The notes beneath the pieces are model-generated. The model did not search any database, was not told the origin of the DNA, and was given only the letters and a program-made list of their open reading frames with translations. Shown piece after piece: positions 37,150 through 45,978 of a stretch of 64,000 nucleotides of DNA. This DNA is from Pseudomonas sp. PICF141 (GTDB lineage: Bacteria; Pseudomonadota; Gammaproteobacteria; Pseudomonadales; Pseudomonadaceae), in contig NZ_MUNM01000017.1 in assembly GCF_002286815.1 (NCBI RefSeq), forward strand, positions 1 through 64,000. Reading direction: 5' to 3'. Each line of letters opens with the position of its first letter. Position 1 is the first letter of the stretch. Both the position numbers and the translations under genes were made by a program.

Positions 37150-38271
37150 TTAGTCTAATCCCCCCGGCCAACCGGCCTGGCGCAACGCTTTGAGCAAGGT
37201 GTTGGCATCCAGGCCCGGCACCGTATGGCCGTTACCTTCGGCGGTATTCGAGGCCAACAGGGCGTTGATGATGGCTTCCTCCACAGCTTCGGTGGCGGCC
37301 AGGAACAGTTCGCTGATGTGGTCGTTGTTGACCATCCTCAGGTGATCGCAAGTAGGCGCGCCTTTGCCTTCATAGGCGGCCGGCGGTACGTGCTGATTGC
37401 CGGTGGCGAAGGCCACGAAAATGTCGCCGCTGTGGTCTTCATTGCCGCCACCGGTGCGGGCCAGGCCGAGGCTGGCACGTTGCGCGAGGCGGGTGCATTG
37501 GTGTGGCAAAAGAGGCGCGTCGGTGGCCAGGCAGACGACGATGGAGCCCATGCCCGGATGGGGCAGGGAGGCTTTGAGGAAGGGCGAGTCGACCTGCTCC
37601 ATGTAACGCCCCACCGGGTAACCGTCGACGCGCAATTCGTGACGAATGCCGTGGTTGGCCTGGACGATTGCGCCGACGGTCCAGCCTCCTTGAGCGCTAT
37701 TCAACCGGCGCGATGCGGTGCCGATCCCGCCCTTGAATTCATGACAGATCATCCCGCTGCCCCCGCCCACCGCGCCTTCGATGACCGGGCCGCCGACGGC
37801 TGTGCGCAGCGCTTCGGCCACATGTTCAGGACGTACATGAAAACCATTGATGTCGTTGAGCAAGCCGTCGAACGTTTCCAGCACTACCGGCATGTTCCAG
37901 TAAAGGCGCCCATCGTCGGGTTGCTCCTGACGATCCAAATCGATCAGTGCATCGCGCACGATGCCCAGGCTGTGGGTATTGGTGAAGGCAATCGGGCTGG
38001 TCAGCAGACCGGCCTCGCGAATCCACTCAAGCCCCGTGGCGTCGCCATTACCGTTGAGCACATGGACGCCGGCGAAGCATGGCTGTTGATTGGCGGAACC
38101 GGCGCGTGGCTCGATCAGCGTGACGCCGGTATGGATGTCGCGGTCGCTGGCGGTTCGTCCTCGCACATTGCTGTGGCCGACCCGTACGCCGGGCACATCG
38201 GTGATCGCGTTGAGGGGGCCGGGTTGCAGTTGGCCGAACTGAATGTTCAGATCGCGGGCTCGTGGTTTCAT
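37150..38271 (-). CDS. P1-family (DmpA/BapA-type) aminopeptidase
   Basis: This is about 373 residues. DmpA-like peptidases cleave themselves before an internal Ser that becomes the N-terminal nucleophile of the beta chain. Here the likely site is Gly-Ser in HPGMGSIVVCLATDAPLL (Ser243 counted from the chosen start). Other landmarks are SGMICHEFKGGIGTASR and ARTGGGNEDHSGDIFVAF. Members remove N-terminal D- or L-amino acids or beta-amino acids from peptides; the specificity is not readable. No signal peptide is seen. An alternative ATG lies at 38283. Confidence 0.88.
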   Translation of the reverse strand: MKPRARDLNIQFGQLQPGPLNAITDVPGVRVGHSNVRGRTASDRDIHTGVTLIEPRAGSANQQPCFAGVHVLNGNGDATGLEWIREAGLLTSPIAFTNTHSLGIVRDALIDLDRQEQPDDGRLYWNMPVVLETFDGLLNDINGFHVRPEHVAEALRTAVGGPVIEGAVGGGSGMICHEFKGGIGTASRRLNSAQGGWTVGAIVQANHGIRHELRVDGYPVGRYMEQVDSPFLKASLPHPGMGSIVVCLATDAPLLPHQCTRLAQRASLGLARTGGGNEDHSGDIFVAFATGNQHVPPAAYEGKGAPTCDHLRMVNNDHISELFLAATEAVEEAIINALLASNTAEGNGHTVPGLDANTLLKALRQAGWPGGLD

Positions 38272-38342
38272 CGTTTCTCTCATCTTCAGTTCGTGGCAGA
38301 AAAGGGGGGACTTACTGACAAATGCCAGTCAGGTGCGGAACC

Positions 38343-38432
38343 TGTGGGAGCGAGCCTGCTCGCGATAGCGGTTTATCATTCAACACGGATATCGACTGAC
38401 CCACCGTCATCGCGAGCAGGCTCGCTCCTACA
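38343..38432. repeat. REP-type inverted repeat
   Basis: Arms TGTGGGAGCGAGCCTGCTCG (from 38343) and the complement ending CGAGCAGGCTCGCTCCTACA (to 38432). A 32-base centre separates them. Confidence 0.9.
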
Positions 38433-38464
38433 TGGGATTGCGTTTGGCTGAGAGGCATCGGGAA

Positions 38465-39568
38465 TCACTGACCGTTTTTCACGGCGCTCCAGACGCGAGT
38501 GCGCACGCGCTCGGTCGCCTTGGGCAGAGGTTCAAGGGTAAACAGCTTGGCCAAGGCCTCGGCCGGCGGGTAAATGGCAGGGTTGTTGCGAGTCGCCTCG
38601 GCCACCAGGCTGGTCGCGTTGCGGTTGCCGTTGGGGTAGGACAGATGGTCCGTGACCGGGGCGATGACTTCGGGGCGCATCAAATAGTCGATGAACGCCA
38701 GGCCTTGCTGCGGATGTGGCGCGTCCTTGAGCAGCACCAAGGTGTCGAACCACACCGGCGCCCCTTCCTTCGGCAGGCTGTAGGCGATCTTCACACCATT
38801 GCCCGCTTGTTCGGCGTTGGTCTTGGCTTCCAGCATCGCGCCGGACCAACCCACCGCCACGCAGATGTTGCCGTTGGCCAGGTCGCTGATGAATTTTGAA
38901 GAGTTGAAGTAGGTAATATGCGGGCGCAGCTTGAGCAAAAGCGCCTGGACTTTCTTGTAGTCCTCGGGGTTGGTGCTGTTGGGCGGCAGGCCCAGGTAAT
39001 GCAGCGCGACCGGCAGCATCTCCGAAGGCGAGTCGAGCATCGCCACGCCGCACTCGCCGAGCTTGGCCAGGTTCGCTTCGTTGAACACCAGCTCCCAGGA
39101 ATCCACCGGCGCCTTGTCGCCCAGTGCGGCCCGGACCCTGTCGACGTTGTAGCCGATGCCGTTGGTGCCCCACAGATACGGCACAGCGTACTGGTTACCC
39201 GGATCGTTGTTGGCCAGTTTCGCCAGCAGCGCGGTATCCATGTTTTTGTAGTCAGGCATTTGCGCCCGAGGCAGTGGTGCAAGCGCCCCGGCCTTGATCA
39301 GCGTCGGCAGGCTGAAATTGCTGGCCACCACCACGTCGTAGCCGCTGCGGCTGGTCAGCAGTTTGCCTTCCAGGACTTCGGCGCTGTCGAAGGTGTCGTA
39401 AACCGGCTGGATCCCTGTGTCGCGCTTGAAATCCTGCAAGGTGTTGGGGCCGATGTAGTCGTACCAGTTGTAGACGTTCACGGTGGGGGCGTCGGCGGCG
39501 ATCGCCGAAAGCGAAGCGCACAAACAGGCGCCCAGTCCCAGGTTGATATGCGAGCGATGACCACTCAT
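38465..39568 (-). CDS. polyamine-type ABC transporter substrate-binding protein
   Basis: This 367-residue exported protein has a signal peptide (about 1-24, cleavage near AIAADA). It matches the PotF/SpuD periplasmic putrescine/spermidine binders, with VNVYNWYDYIGPNTLQDF near residue 30 and the central region AVPYLWGTNGIGYNVDRV. AGGAG lies nine bases before the ATG at 39568. No permease or ATPase gene is adjacent, so it is an orphan binding protein that must use a system elsewhere, or acts in sensing. It is divergent from the LuxR-type gene, 111 bases away. Confidence 0.88.
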   Translation of the reverse strand: MSGHRSHINLGLGACLCASLSAIAADAPTVNVYNWYDYIGPNTLQDFKRDTGIQPVYDTFDSAEVLEGKLLTSRSGYDVVVASNFSLPTLIKAGALAPLPRAQMPDYKNMDTALLAKLANNDPGNQYAVPYLWGTNGIGYNVDRVRAALGDKAPVDSWELVFNEANLAKLGECGVAMLDSPSEMLPVALHYLGLPPNSTNPEDYKKVQALLLKLRPHITYFNSSKFISDLANGNICVAVGWSGAMLEAKTNAEQAGNGVKIAYSLPKEGAPVWFDTLVLLKDAPHPQQGLAFIDYLMRPEVIAPVTDHLSYPNGNRNATSLVAEATRNNPAIYPPAEALAKLFTLEPLPKATERVRTRVWSAVKNGQ

Positions 39569-39679
39569 GATGCGGCACTCCTGGCCTGCTGCAGGCCGGT
39601 GATGATCAGGTGCTTGCAGCGTATCGGCAGGCGGGGGACTCACCCATTCCCATCATGGGTTACTCGAAAGGGGTAGGGC

Positions 39680-40453
39680 GTGGACGCGTTGCTCAAGGAA
39701 TTGCCGGTGCACCAAGGGTTGGCGCGGGTCTTTGCGGCGTTGGGTCAGGACGGATTCTGGCGTGCGCTGGTGGACACGCTACGGCTATTGGTGCCGATGG
39801 ATAACGCGCTGGTCGCGGTAATGCGATCGGGGCGAGTGCCACGGCTGCTGATTGATTTCGACGCTAAGAGCGGCGCCGACGAGCATGAAGAACTGGCGGA
39901 CTACTGCGCCGGCATGTATCTGCTCGATCCGTTCTACCAGGCCGCTTGTGCCGGTATTGCCGATGGCTTGCACAGCCTGGCCGCCGTGGCTCCCGACCAG
40001 TTTCAGCAGAGCGAGTATTACCTGAGCTATTTCCACTCGGTGGTGGGTAGCGACGAGTTGCAGTTCATGGTCAACGTCGACGGCGCGGTGCTCGGTTTAT
40101 CGTTGGGCCGCTCGACGGCGTTCACTCTTGAAGAGCAGGGCCGTCTGCTGTGCGTGCGCGACTGGGTGCTGGCGGCCATGCGCCATCACCTGCAACTGAT
40201 GCCCCCGGAAGGGCCTACCGCCGAGGCCGTGGCTGGCGACTTGGCGACCCTGCTGGATCGCTTCGATGCGCGTTTGTCGATGCGCGAAATCGAAACGGCG
40301 CGGCTGATCCTCCAGGGCTTCTCCAGCAAAGCCATCGCCCAGCAACTGGGTATTTCCCCGGAAACGGTGAAGGTGCATCGGCGCAATCTCTATCACAAGC
40401 TCAATGTCGGTGGGCATGGCGAGCTGTTTGCGCTGGTGTTGCAGCCGCGTTGA
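39680..40453 (+). CDS. LuxR-type transcriptional regulator
   Basis: This 257-residue protein starts at GTG with AAAGGGG upstream. The C-terminal helix-turn-helix is typical of LuxR/NarL (SMREIETARLILQGFSSKAI, then AQQLGISPETVKVHRRNLYH). The first 170 residues show no recognised receiver, PAS or autoinducer domain. It is divergent from the polyamine-binding-protein gene, which it may regulate. Confidence 0.86.
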   Translation: MDALLKELPVHQGLARVFAALGQDGFWRALVDTLRLLVPMDNALVAVMRSGRVPRLLIDFDAKSGADEHEELADYCAGMYLLDPFYQAACAGIADGLHSLAAVAPDQFQQSEYYLSYFHSVVGSDELQFMVNVDGAVLGLSLGRSTAFTLEEQGRLLCVRDWVLAAMRHHLQLMPPEGPTAEAVAGDLATLLDRFDARLSMREIETARLILQGFSSKAIAQQLGISPETVKVHRRNLYHKLNVGGHGELFALVLQPR

Positions 40454-40477
40454 TACCTTGTGGGAGCGGGCGGTGAC

Positions 40478-41419
40478 TCAGTTTTTCAGCGTGAACACCA
40501 ACGCCTTCAACCCGCATTCAACATCGGCATCCGGAAACTCCGGCGGATTTTCCAGCCGCTGCTCAAACCGCAGGCTCGGCGCTTCGCGGGTAACGCCATC
40601 GATGAGGAAGTCCGCACCGAAAGCCGGATCGTTCATGCAGGCCAGTACCGTGCCTTGAGGGCTGAGCAGTTCCGGCAGGCGACGCAGCACGCGCTGGTAA
40701 TCCTTGGTCAGCAGAAAACTGCCTTTCTGAAAGGACGGCGGGTCAATGATCACCAGATCGTAAGGACCCTTGCTGATGACCTTGCCCCAGGACTTGAACA
40801 GGTCATGGCCGAGAAAACTCACCTTGCTCAAGTCATGCCCGTTGAGCCGATGATTGTCGCGGCCACGGCTCAGGGCCGAGCGAGCCATGTCCAGATTGAC
40901 CACATGCGTGGCGCCACCCGCAATCGCGGCCACGGAAAACCCGCAGGTATACGCGAACAGGTTCAACACCCGCTTGCCATCAGCATTGGCCCGCACCCAG
41001 TCGCGGCCGTAGCGCATGTCGAGGAACAGGCCGGTGTTCTGTTTGCGGCCCAGGTCCACACGATAATGCAGACCGCCCTCGGTGATCGTCATCTCGTCGA
41101 TCGGCTCCCCGAGCAGCCACTCGGTGGTGCTTTCCGGCAGGTATCGATGCTGCAGCAGCAAGGTATGCGCGCCGGAGGTCGCCCAGGCAGGCGACCGTGT
41201 GATCGCCATCAGCCGCTGCTTCAAATCCTCCAGTTGCGACGCTTGCGGTTCCTTGAACACGCAGACCAGCACCACGCCTTGCAGCCAGTCGACGGTCAAT
41301 TGCTCCAGCCCTGGCCAGCAGCGGCCACGGCCGTGGAACAGCCGACGGGTTTCGGCGGGTGCAGCCGCAAGCGCAGTCAGCAAATGGTCGTGGAGGACGG
41401 AGAGGGCATCTGGGTTCAT
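40478..41419 (-). CDS. class I SAM-dependent methyltransferase (RlmK/RlmI-like)
   Basis: This 313-residue protein has a PUA-less methyltransferase layout. The S-adenosylmethionine loop is NLFAYTCGFSVAAIAGG near residue 155, and the catalytic motif PYDLVIIDPPSFQKGSFLL near residue 222 resembles the 23S rRNA m5C/m7G RlmI/RlmK family. The substrate base cannot be named from sequence. The start at 41419 was chosen; a GTG at 41461 and an ATG at 41452 lie in frame and would add a 10-14 residue leader. Confidence 0.8.
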   Translation of the reverse strand: MNPDALSVLHDHLLTALAAAPAETRRLFHGRGRCWPGLEQLTVDWLQGVVLVCVFKEPQASQLEDLKQRLMAITRSPAWATSGAHTLLLQHRYLPESTTEWLLGEPIDEMTITEGGLHYRVDLGRKQNTGLFLDMRYGRDWVRANADGKRVLNLFAYTCGFSVAAIAGGATHVVNLDMARSALSRGRDNHRLNGHDLSKVSFLGHDLFKSWGKVISKGPYDLVIIDPPSFQKGSFLLTKDYQRVLRRLPELLSPQGTVLACMNDPAFGADFLIDGVTREAPSLRFEQRLENPPEFPDADVECGLKALVFTLKN

Positions 41420-41491
41420 CGGGCAAGGTCGGCCATGCAAAGGGGGCGGCATTTTAACCACAATTCGCCCCCACGAACGACCAGCGCGCGT

Positions 41492-43855
41492 TTACCAATC
41501 CACCGAATAGCTGACCGCCAATCGACGCCCTTCGGCATGAGGGTAAGGCGCGGCCGCATTGGCCTGCATGTAGAGCGTTTCATAGTTGCGATCGCTCAAG
41601 TTATAGACGCCCATGTCCAGTTTGCCGACCGGCAACTCCACGCCGGCCAGCAGATCGACCGTGGTATAGCCTTCGATTTTACGCCCGTTGCCATCCTTGA
41701 AACCGGCGTCGTAGCTGTCCAGGCGCATTGCCTGCAACCGCAGGTTGTAGTCGTCCTGTTCATAGGCGACGAAGGCGGTGGTCTTGGCTGGAGAGATGCG
41801 CGTGGCCGGCAAATCGAGCCATTCGCCGTTCTGGCGGGTTTCGCCTTTGGTCCACGCGTAGGTTCCGCCCAGCGACCAGGCTTGATCGAGGTGATAAGTC
41901 AGGCTGGTCTCGACACCGCGCACGCGTTCTTTCTGATCGATCAGCCGTTGCGCACGGGTGACGGAATCGTAGTACTGCGTCACGTCCGAGCGGTTCTCGA
42001 ACAGCGTGACGTTGGCCTGCAACGACTCCCAGTCACCGCGCCAGCCGAGTTCGTAACTGTCGACCTTGATCGCCTGAGCGTTGAGGTCCTGGATGTTGTA
42101 ACTGCCGCGCACATCACGCAGGAAGCGCTGCACATCGGGCAGCGAGAAGCCCTGGCTGAAGTTGACGAATACATCCTGCTCGCTGCTGATGTGGTAAACC
42201 GCACCGAGGTTGTAAAGAGTGTCTTCGTACTTCAGCGTGCCGCCGGGCAGCACTTCGGACACGCCCGCTTGCCAAATGCCGCCAAAGGCGATGCTGTCGG
42301 CCACATCGCTGTGAATCCATTCATGCCGCGCACCGCCGCGCAGGGTCCAGTCGCCGATGTCCCAACTCGATTGAGCAAAAAGTGCCGTGGTGTTGGTCTC
42401 AATGTCCGGGCCGAAGGCGTAGCGCTCGCCTGTCGGCGTGTAGGCCAAGCCGTCGACGCGATAACGGTCGCCCTGCTGGCTGATTTGCTCGTTCTCGAAA
42501 TCGGCGCCCCAGACCAGGTTGCCGGTAGCGCTGCCAATCGAGGGCAGGGTGCTTTCCACGGCGGTGCGCAGGCCATAGACCTCGGCTTCGCTCTCGGAGG
42601 CTACGACCCCGGCGTTGGCACCCCAGTTGTAGGGGAAGAACCGCGCCTGCTGTTTGCGCCAGTAGCTTTCCACCATCAAGTGCTGGCCGAACAGATCGCG
42701 ATCGCTGTAATTGAAATTCACGGCCTGGTTATGGGTGAACGGCTGGTCGCTCAACTGCAAGCCTTTGATCGCCACCGACTCGCCATTGCGAGAGCCGGCC
42801 ACATAGCCGGTGTCTTGTTTGTCCTCGTACTCCTGCAGGGACAGGCTCAGGCGCCGATCGTCATCCAGATCGAAGCCGAATTTGGCGTGCAGGTCATGGC
42901 TCTCGGTGTCCATATTGCTGCCCTGAAACGCTTCCTGGGCGATGCGGTTGCCGTTGCCGTCGAACTGGTCGTTGCGTTGCAACAGGTCGGCGGACACGTA
43001 CCAGTCGAAGGCGTTCTGGCGCCCGGTCACGCTCTGGAACACTTCGTAGGCAAAACCTTTGCGGTTGAGGTTGTCGGCGGTGCTGAGGCCTACGCGGCTG
43101 TTCATCGCCAGGGATTGCCCCTCGTTACGCTTGGTGATGACGTTGATGATGCCGCCCGAGGCGCCCGCGCCGTAGAGGCTGCTGGCACCGGAGACCACCT
43201 CGATGCGTTCGATACTCGACGGCGCGATGCTGTTGAGCTGGCGTGAAACGTCGCGACTGGCGTTCTGCGAAACACCGTCGATCAACACCAGCACGTTACG
43301 TCCGCGGATGGTCTGGCCGTAGTTGCTCATGGTGCCGGAGGAGGGCGCCAGACCGGGCACCAGCGTGCCGAGAATATCGGCCACCTTGCGCCCGGCAGCG
43401 GATTGTTGCGCGATCTCCTTTGCCTGAATCAACTGCACGGTGCCGGGAATCGAGGCGATGCTGGCCTCGCTGCGTGTGGCGGACACTACGGTGTCGGCCA
43501 ATGACAGCGAGCCGCTGCCCAGTTCCAGCGGCACCGGAGCCGGTTGTAGCGTGACGCTGTTTTTTCCGCTCAAGCGCCATTGCAGGCCACTGTCGCGCAA
43601 CAGGCTATTGAGTGCCTGTTCGGTGCTGTAATCGCCCTTGAGCGACGGCGCCATCTTGCCACGCAACAGCGCCGCATCGACGCCGATCGACAGCCCGGTC
43701 TGCGAGGCCAGTGTCGTCAGTGCCGAGTCCAGCGGCTGGCTGGCCAGTTCGAAATGATAAGTGTCTGTCGCGGAGTCGGCGAAGGCCGGAACGGCGCAGC
43801 CCAAGGCAAGTGCCAGAGCGCTCAGGCGAAAGAAGGAAAAAGTCTGATGGGTCAT
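41492..43855 (-). CDS. TonB-dependent receptor with N-terminal signalling domain
   Basis: This 787-residue outer-membrane receptor has a signal peptide (about 1-26) and an STN (secretin/TonB N-terminal) signalling domain (about 35-100, FELASQPLDSALTTLASQTG). A plug domain follows (from about 130, QTIRGRNVLVLIDGVSQNAS and ERIEVVSGASSLYGAGASGG), then a 22-strand barrel ending ...LAVSYSVDW. The final aromatic Trp is normal for barrel assembly. The plug resembles receptors for hydroxamate-type siderophores, but the ligand is not certain. The FecR and FecI genes lie upstream on the same strand, as expected for surface signalling. Confidence 0.92.
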   Translation of the reverse strand: MTHQTFSFFRLSALALALGCAVPAFADSATDTYHFELASQPLDSALTTLASQTGLSIGVDAALLRGKMAPSLKGDYSTEQALNSLLRDSGLQWRLSGKNSVTLQPAPVPLELGSGSLSLADTVVSATRSEASIASIPGTVQLIQAKEIAQQSAAGRKVADILGTLVPGLAPSSGTMSNYGQTIRGRNVLVLIDGVSQNASRDVSRQLNSIAPSSIERIEVVSGASSLYGAGASGGIINVITKRNEGQSLAMNSRVGLSTADNLNRKGFAYEVFQSVTGRQNAFDWYVSADLLQRNDQFDGNGNRIAQEAFQGSNMDTESHDLHAKFGFDLDDDRRLSLSLQEYEDKQDTGYVAGSRNGESVAIKGLQLSDQPFTHNQAVNFNYSDRDLFGQHLMVESYWRKQQARFFPYNWGANAGVVASESEAEVYGLRTAVESTLPSIGSATGNLVWGADFENEQISQQGDRYRVDGLAYTPTGERYAFGPDIETNTTALFAQSSWDIGDWTLRGGARHEWIHSDVADSIAFGGIWQAGVSEVLPGGTLKYEDTLYNLGAVYHISSEQDVFVNFSQGFSLPDVQRFLRDVRGSYNIQDLNAQAIKVDSYELGWRGDWESLQANVTLFENRSDVTQYYDSVTRAQRLIDQKERVRGVETSLTYHLDQAWSLGGTYAWTKGETRQNGEWLDLPATRISPAKTTAFVAYEQDDYNLRLQAMRLDSYDAGFKDGNGRKIEGYTTVDLLAGVELPVGKLDMGVYNLSDRNYETLYMQANAAAPYPHAEGRRLAVSYSVDW

Positions 43856-43997
43856 TGTTGTTGCTCGTGAAATCGACTGTATTACCTCCAATGACCGGGC
43901 TGAAATGAAATCGGGCAGTTGTCTTGAAGATTTTTTTGAGCGCCGTTTGATCGGGCGCCCCCCCCGCGCCCCTACAAAAGCCGATCGGGCTCAGGGC

Positions 43998-44534
43998 TTA
44001 GCGCTGCCGCACCTGCACCAGGTATTTGCTGTAGGTCTCGATACGAATCGGCAAGGCCGCCTGCAACAACGCCAGTGCGGCATCGCTGTCTTGTGCGGGC
44101 AGCACGCCGGTGAAGCGCAGAGTTTGCAATTGCGCACCCGACGCCCAGATAACCCCCCGACGATGCCGATCAATTTCGGCCAGTACTTCGGGCAACGGCC
44201 TGTCGTGGAAAACCAGTCGGACGGGGAGCGAAGCGGTTGCCTGCGTGGCGGGCGCCATCCAGCTCTGCACGGGCAGCCATTGGCCGACGGCGATCGCCGC
44301 CGGCAACACCAAGGCTGCGCCTATCAGGCGGGCGCGACGAGGCCGGGTTTTGGCTGGCGGCGAGAAGGATTGCCACAGCTGCTGAAGTTGTTCGAACAGT
44401 TGCGCATGGCGCACATCGGCAGCGTGCCAGGCGTTGAATTCGGCCAGAACTTCAGGTGAGGGCGCCTCGTCCAGACGCACCAGCCAATCGGCCGCCTGCT
44501 CGCGGATCTGATTCTGGGTGAGGCTTTCAGTCAT
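43998..44534 (-). CDS. shortened FecR-type anti-sigma regulator
   Basis: This is 178 residues against about 320 for normal FecR. Residues 8-58 form the N-terminal anti-sigma helices (AADWLVRLDEAPSPEVLAEF). One membrane helix lies near 67-89. The C-terminal part (about 110-178, RPLPEVLAEIDRHRRG, then FTGVLPAQDSDAALALLQAA) is the DUF4974-type domain that meets the STN domain of receptors. The central FecR beta domain is missing with no frame break. The gene overlaps fecI by eight bases and is followed by the TonB receptor gene. Confidence 0.85.
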   Translation of the reverse strand: MTESLTQNQIREQAADWLVRLDEAPSPEVLAEFNAWHAADVRHAQLFEQLQQLWQSFSPPAKTRPRRARLIGAALVLPAAIAVGQWLPVQSWMAPATQATASLPVRLVFHDRPLPEVLAEIDRHRRGVIWASGAQLQTLRFTGVLPAQDSDAALALLQAALPIRIETYSKYLVQVRQR

Positions 44535-45060
44535 CGCTCAACCCCTCGGGCAGCGTGTCGAACAAACGGGCATGGCAGTGTGCGAGCGACTTGGCCAGGT
44601 ACTGCTTGACGCTGCTTTCGGAAACTTGAAGGTGCCTGGCAATCTCGGCATAGGAACAGCCATCGACACGCGCCATCAAAAAAGCCTTGCGCGGTTTCTC
44701 GTCCAGCTCTTCGAGCAATAGCAACAGCACTTTGCCGAGCAATTGGCGCACGGCAATGATCTGTTCCGGGCCCTGTTGGGTCTGCTGATCGAGAAGAACG
44801 ACCATGCTGCGCAGGGTTTCTTCCTCGACCCGGCGACGATGATACTGATTGATCAACAGACGATTGGCTGCCACCAGCAGATAAGCCCGTGGTTCCTGCA
44901 ATGTCGGCAAAGTGTCCAGGCCCAGCAATTTGACGAAGGTGTCATGGGCCAGATCAGCGGCATTGTCGGGGCAGCCGAGCTTTTTGCGCAGCCAGCCGAA
45001 CAACCAGCCGTGATGGCCACGGTAAAGCTCGGAAAGGGACGAAGCGGACTGACCCGGCAC
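44527..45060 (-). CDS. ECF sigma factor of FecI type
   Basis: This 177-residue sigma factor starts at GTG (45060) with GAGG eight bases upstream. Sigma-70 region 2 (LFGWLRKKLGCPDNAADLAH, then DTFVKLLGLDTL, then PRAYLLVAANRLLINQYHRR) and region 4 (KPRKAFLMARVDGCSYAEIA, then RHLQVSESSVKQYLAKSL) are both present. It recruits RNA polymerase to the receptor promoter when the bound siderophore signal reaches FecR. It overlaps fecR by eight bases. An upstream ATG at 45123 is possible but less likely. Confidence 0.92.
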   Translation of the reverse strand: MPGQSASSLSELYRGHHGWLFGWLRKKLGCPDNAADLAHDTFVKLLGLDTLPTLQEPRAYLLVAANRLLINQYHRRRVEEETLRSMVVLLDQQTQQGPEQIIAVRQLLGKVLLLLLEELDEKPRKAFLMARVDGCSYAEIARHLQVSESSVKQYLAKSLAHCHARLFDTLPEGLSDD

Positions 45061-45441
45061 GACGAAACCTCGAACGAAGATAATTCGCAAATGGGAAATT
45101 GTTGCAATTGCGAATGCTGTCATGTTGCTGCGCGACGTTCAAGTCTGATGCGAGAACATGAGCCAGACGCGATGAAACCGGCATCAAAAGCGCTCATTCT
45201 GTCTGGCGAAGGCTGCGTTCGGCTGCGCAGCAGTCGTCAAACCAGAGGACCGCATCAGCCGGTCTGACGACTGCTTTGCAGCCGAACGCAGGCTTCGCCA
45301 GCTGCTACAAGAATGCGCTTCACCTGATTTCGTCGTCCGGTTGTATCAAAAATGAATTTCCACGAAGTCCGCTGCTCATACCTGTAAGTGGCGGATTTGA
45401 GCTCGCGCAAATCATTTATGTAATCAGGGAGTGGCACAGTC
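45061..45441. other. 381-base intergenic region between fecI and the receiver gene
   Basis: It holds the fecI promoter, where a Fur box is expected (none is certain), plus long repeat copy 3 at 45203-45308. No gene is supported. Confidence 0.45.
45203..45308. repeat. long palindromic repeat, copy 3
   Basis: Left arm CTGGCGAAGGCTGCGTTCGG and right arm GCAGCCGAACGCAGGCTTCG...CCAG flank the shared GCAGCAGTCGT/ACGACTGCT segments. Its centre differs from copies 2 and 4. Confidence 0.88.
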
Positions 45442-45849
45442 ATGGGTCCAGTATCAACGGCGGGCGCGCACTTGTCTGACGGATTGATTCTTGTGGTGGA
45501 AGACGACCCGTTGATTCTGGAGTTTCTTTGCGAAATTCTTCAGGAGGAAGGCTTTGCGGTTGAAGCAAAGATCAGCGCGGACGCCGCGTCGCAGTTTCTG
45601 GAGCAGCATGCGCCGGAGGTCGGACTGTTGCTGACGGACATCACCATGCCGGGCAAACTCAATGGCGCGGACCTGGCCAATCAGTTCGGCGACCGTTGGC
45701 CAGACAAACCGATCATGATCATGTCCGGCTTCGAAACCCCGAAAAGCTCCGGGGTCAAGCATCCGGTTGCGTTCATCAAGAAACCCTGGGCGGTGGGACA
45801 GTTGCTCGATTGTGTACAAAACGCCCTGCATTCGAACCGGACCGCGTAG
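45442..45849 (+). CDS. single-domain response regulator receiver
   Basis: This 135-residue CheY-like protein has an acidic pair (VVEDDPLI), the phosphorylatable Asp (LLLTDITMPGKLNG, near residue 71) and the conserved Lys (VAFIKKPW). There is no output domain. Such proteins act in phosphorelays or by protein contacts. No histidine kinase is adjacent, so its partner is unknown. GGGAG lies upstream of the ATG. Confidence 0.88.
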   Translation: MGPVSTAGAHLSDGLILVVEDDPLILEFLCEILQEEGFAVEAKISADAASQFLEQHAPEVGLLLTDITMPGKLNGADLANQFGDRWPDKPIMIMSGFETPKSSGVKHPVAFIKKPWAVGQLLDCVQNALHSNRTA

Positions 45850-45928
45850 GAGCTGCCGAAGGCTGCGATCTTTTGATCTTCGTTCTAAAAGCAAAATCAA
45901 AAGATCGCCGCCTGCACCAGCTCCTGCG
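45845..45928. repeat. inverted repeat with GATCTTTTGATC core
   Basis: Arms GTAGGAGCTGCCGAAGGCTG outward and the partial complement CAGCTCCTGC, with internal GCGATCTTTTGATC/GATCGCCGCC. A relative lies at 47459-47549. It overlaps the start of the open frame of the HAD gene. Confidence 0.8.
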
Positions 45929-45978
45929 TGGGTGATGTACATTGCCTGACAACTTTCGCCGGTTCTGGAACTCGCCCT

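Noticed and set aside
40460..43246. 928-codon open frame on the plus strand
   Set aside because: Antisense to the methyltransferase and TonB receptor genes. No motif, and Arg/His-rich composition typical of shadows.
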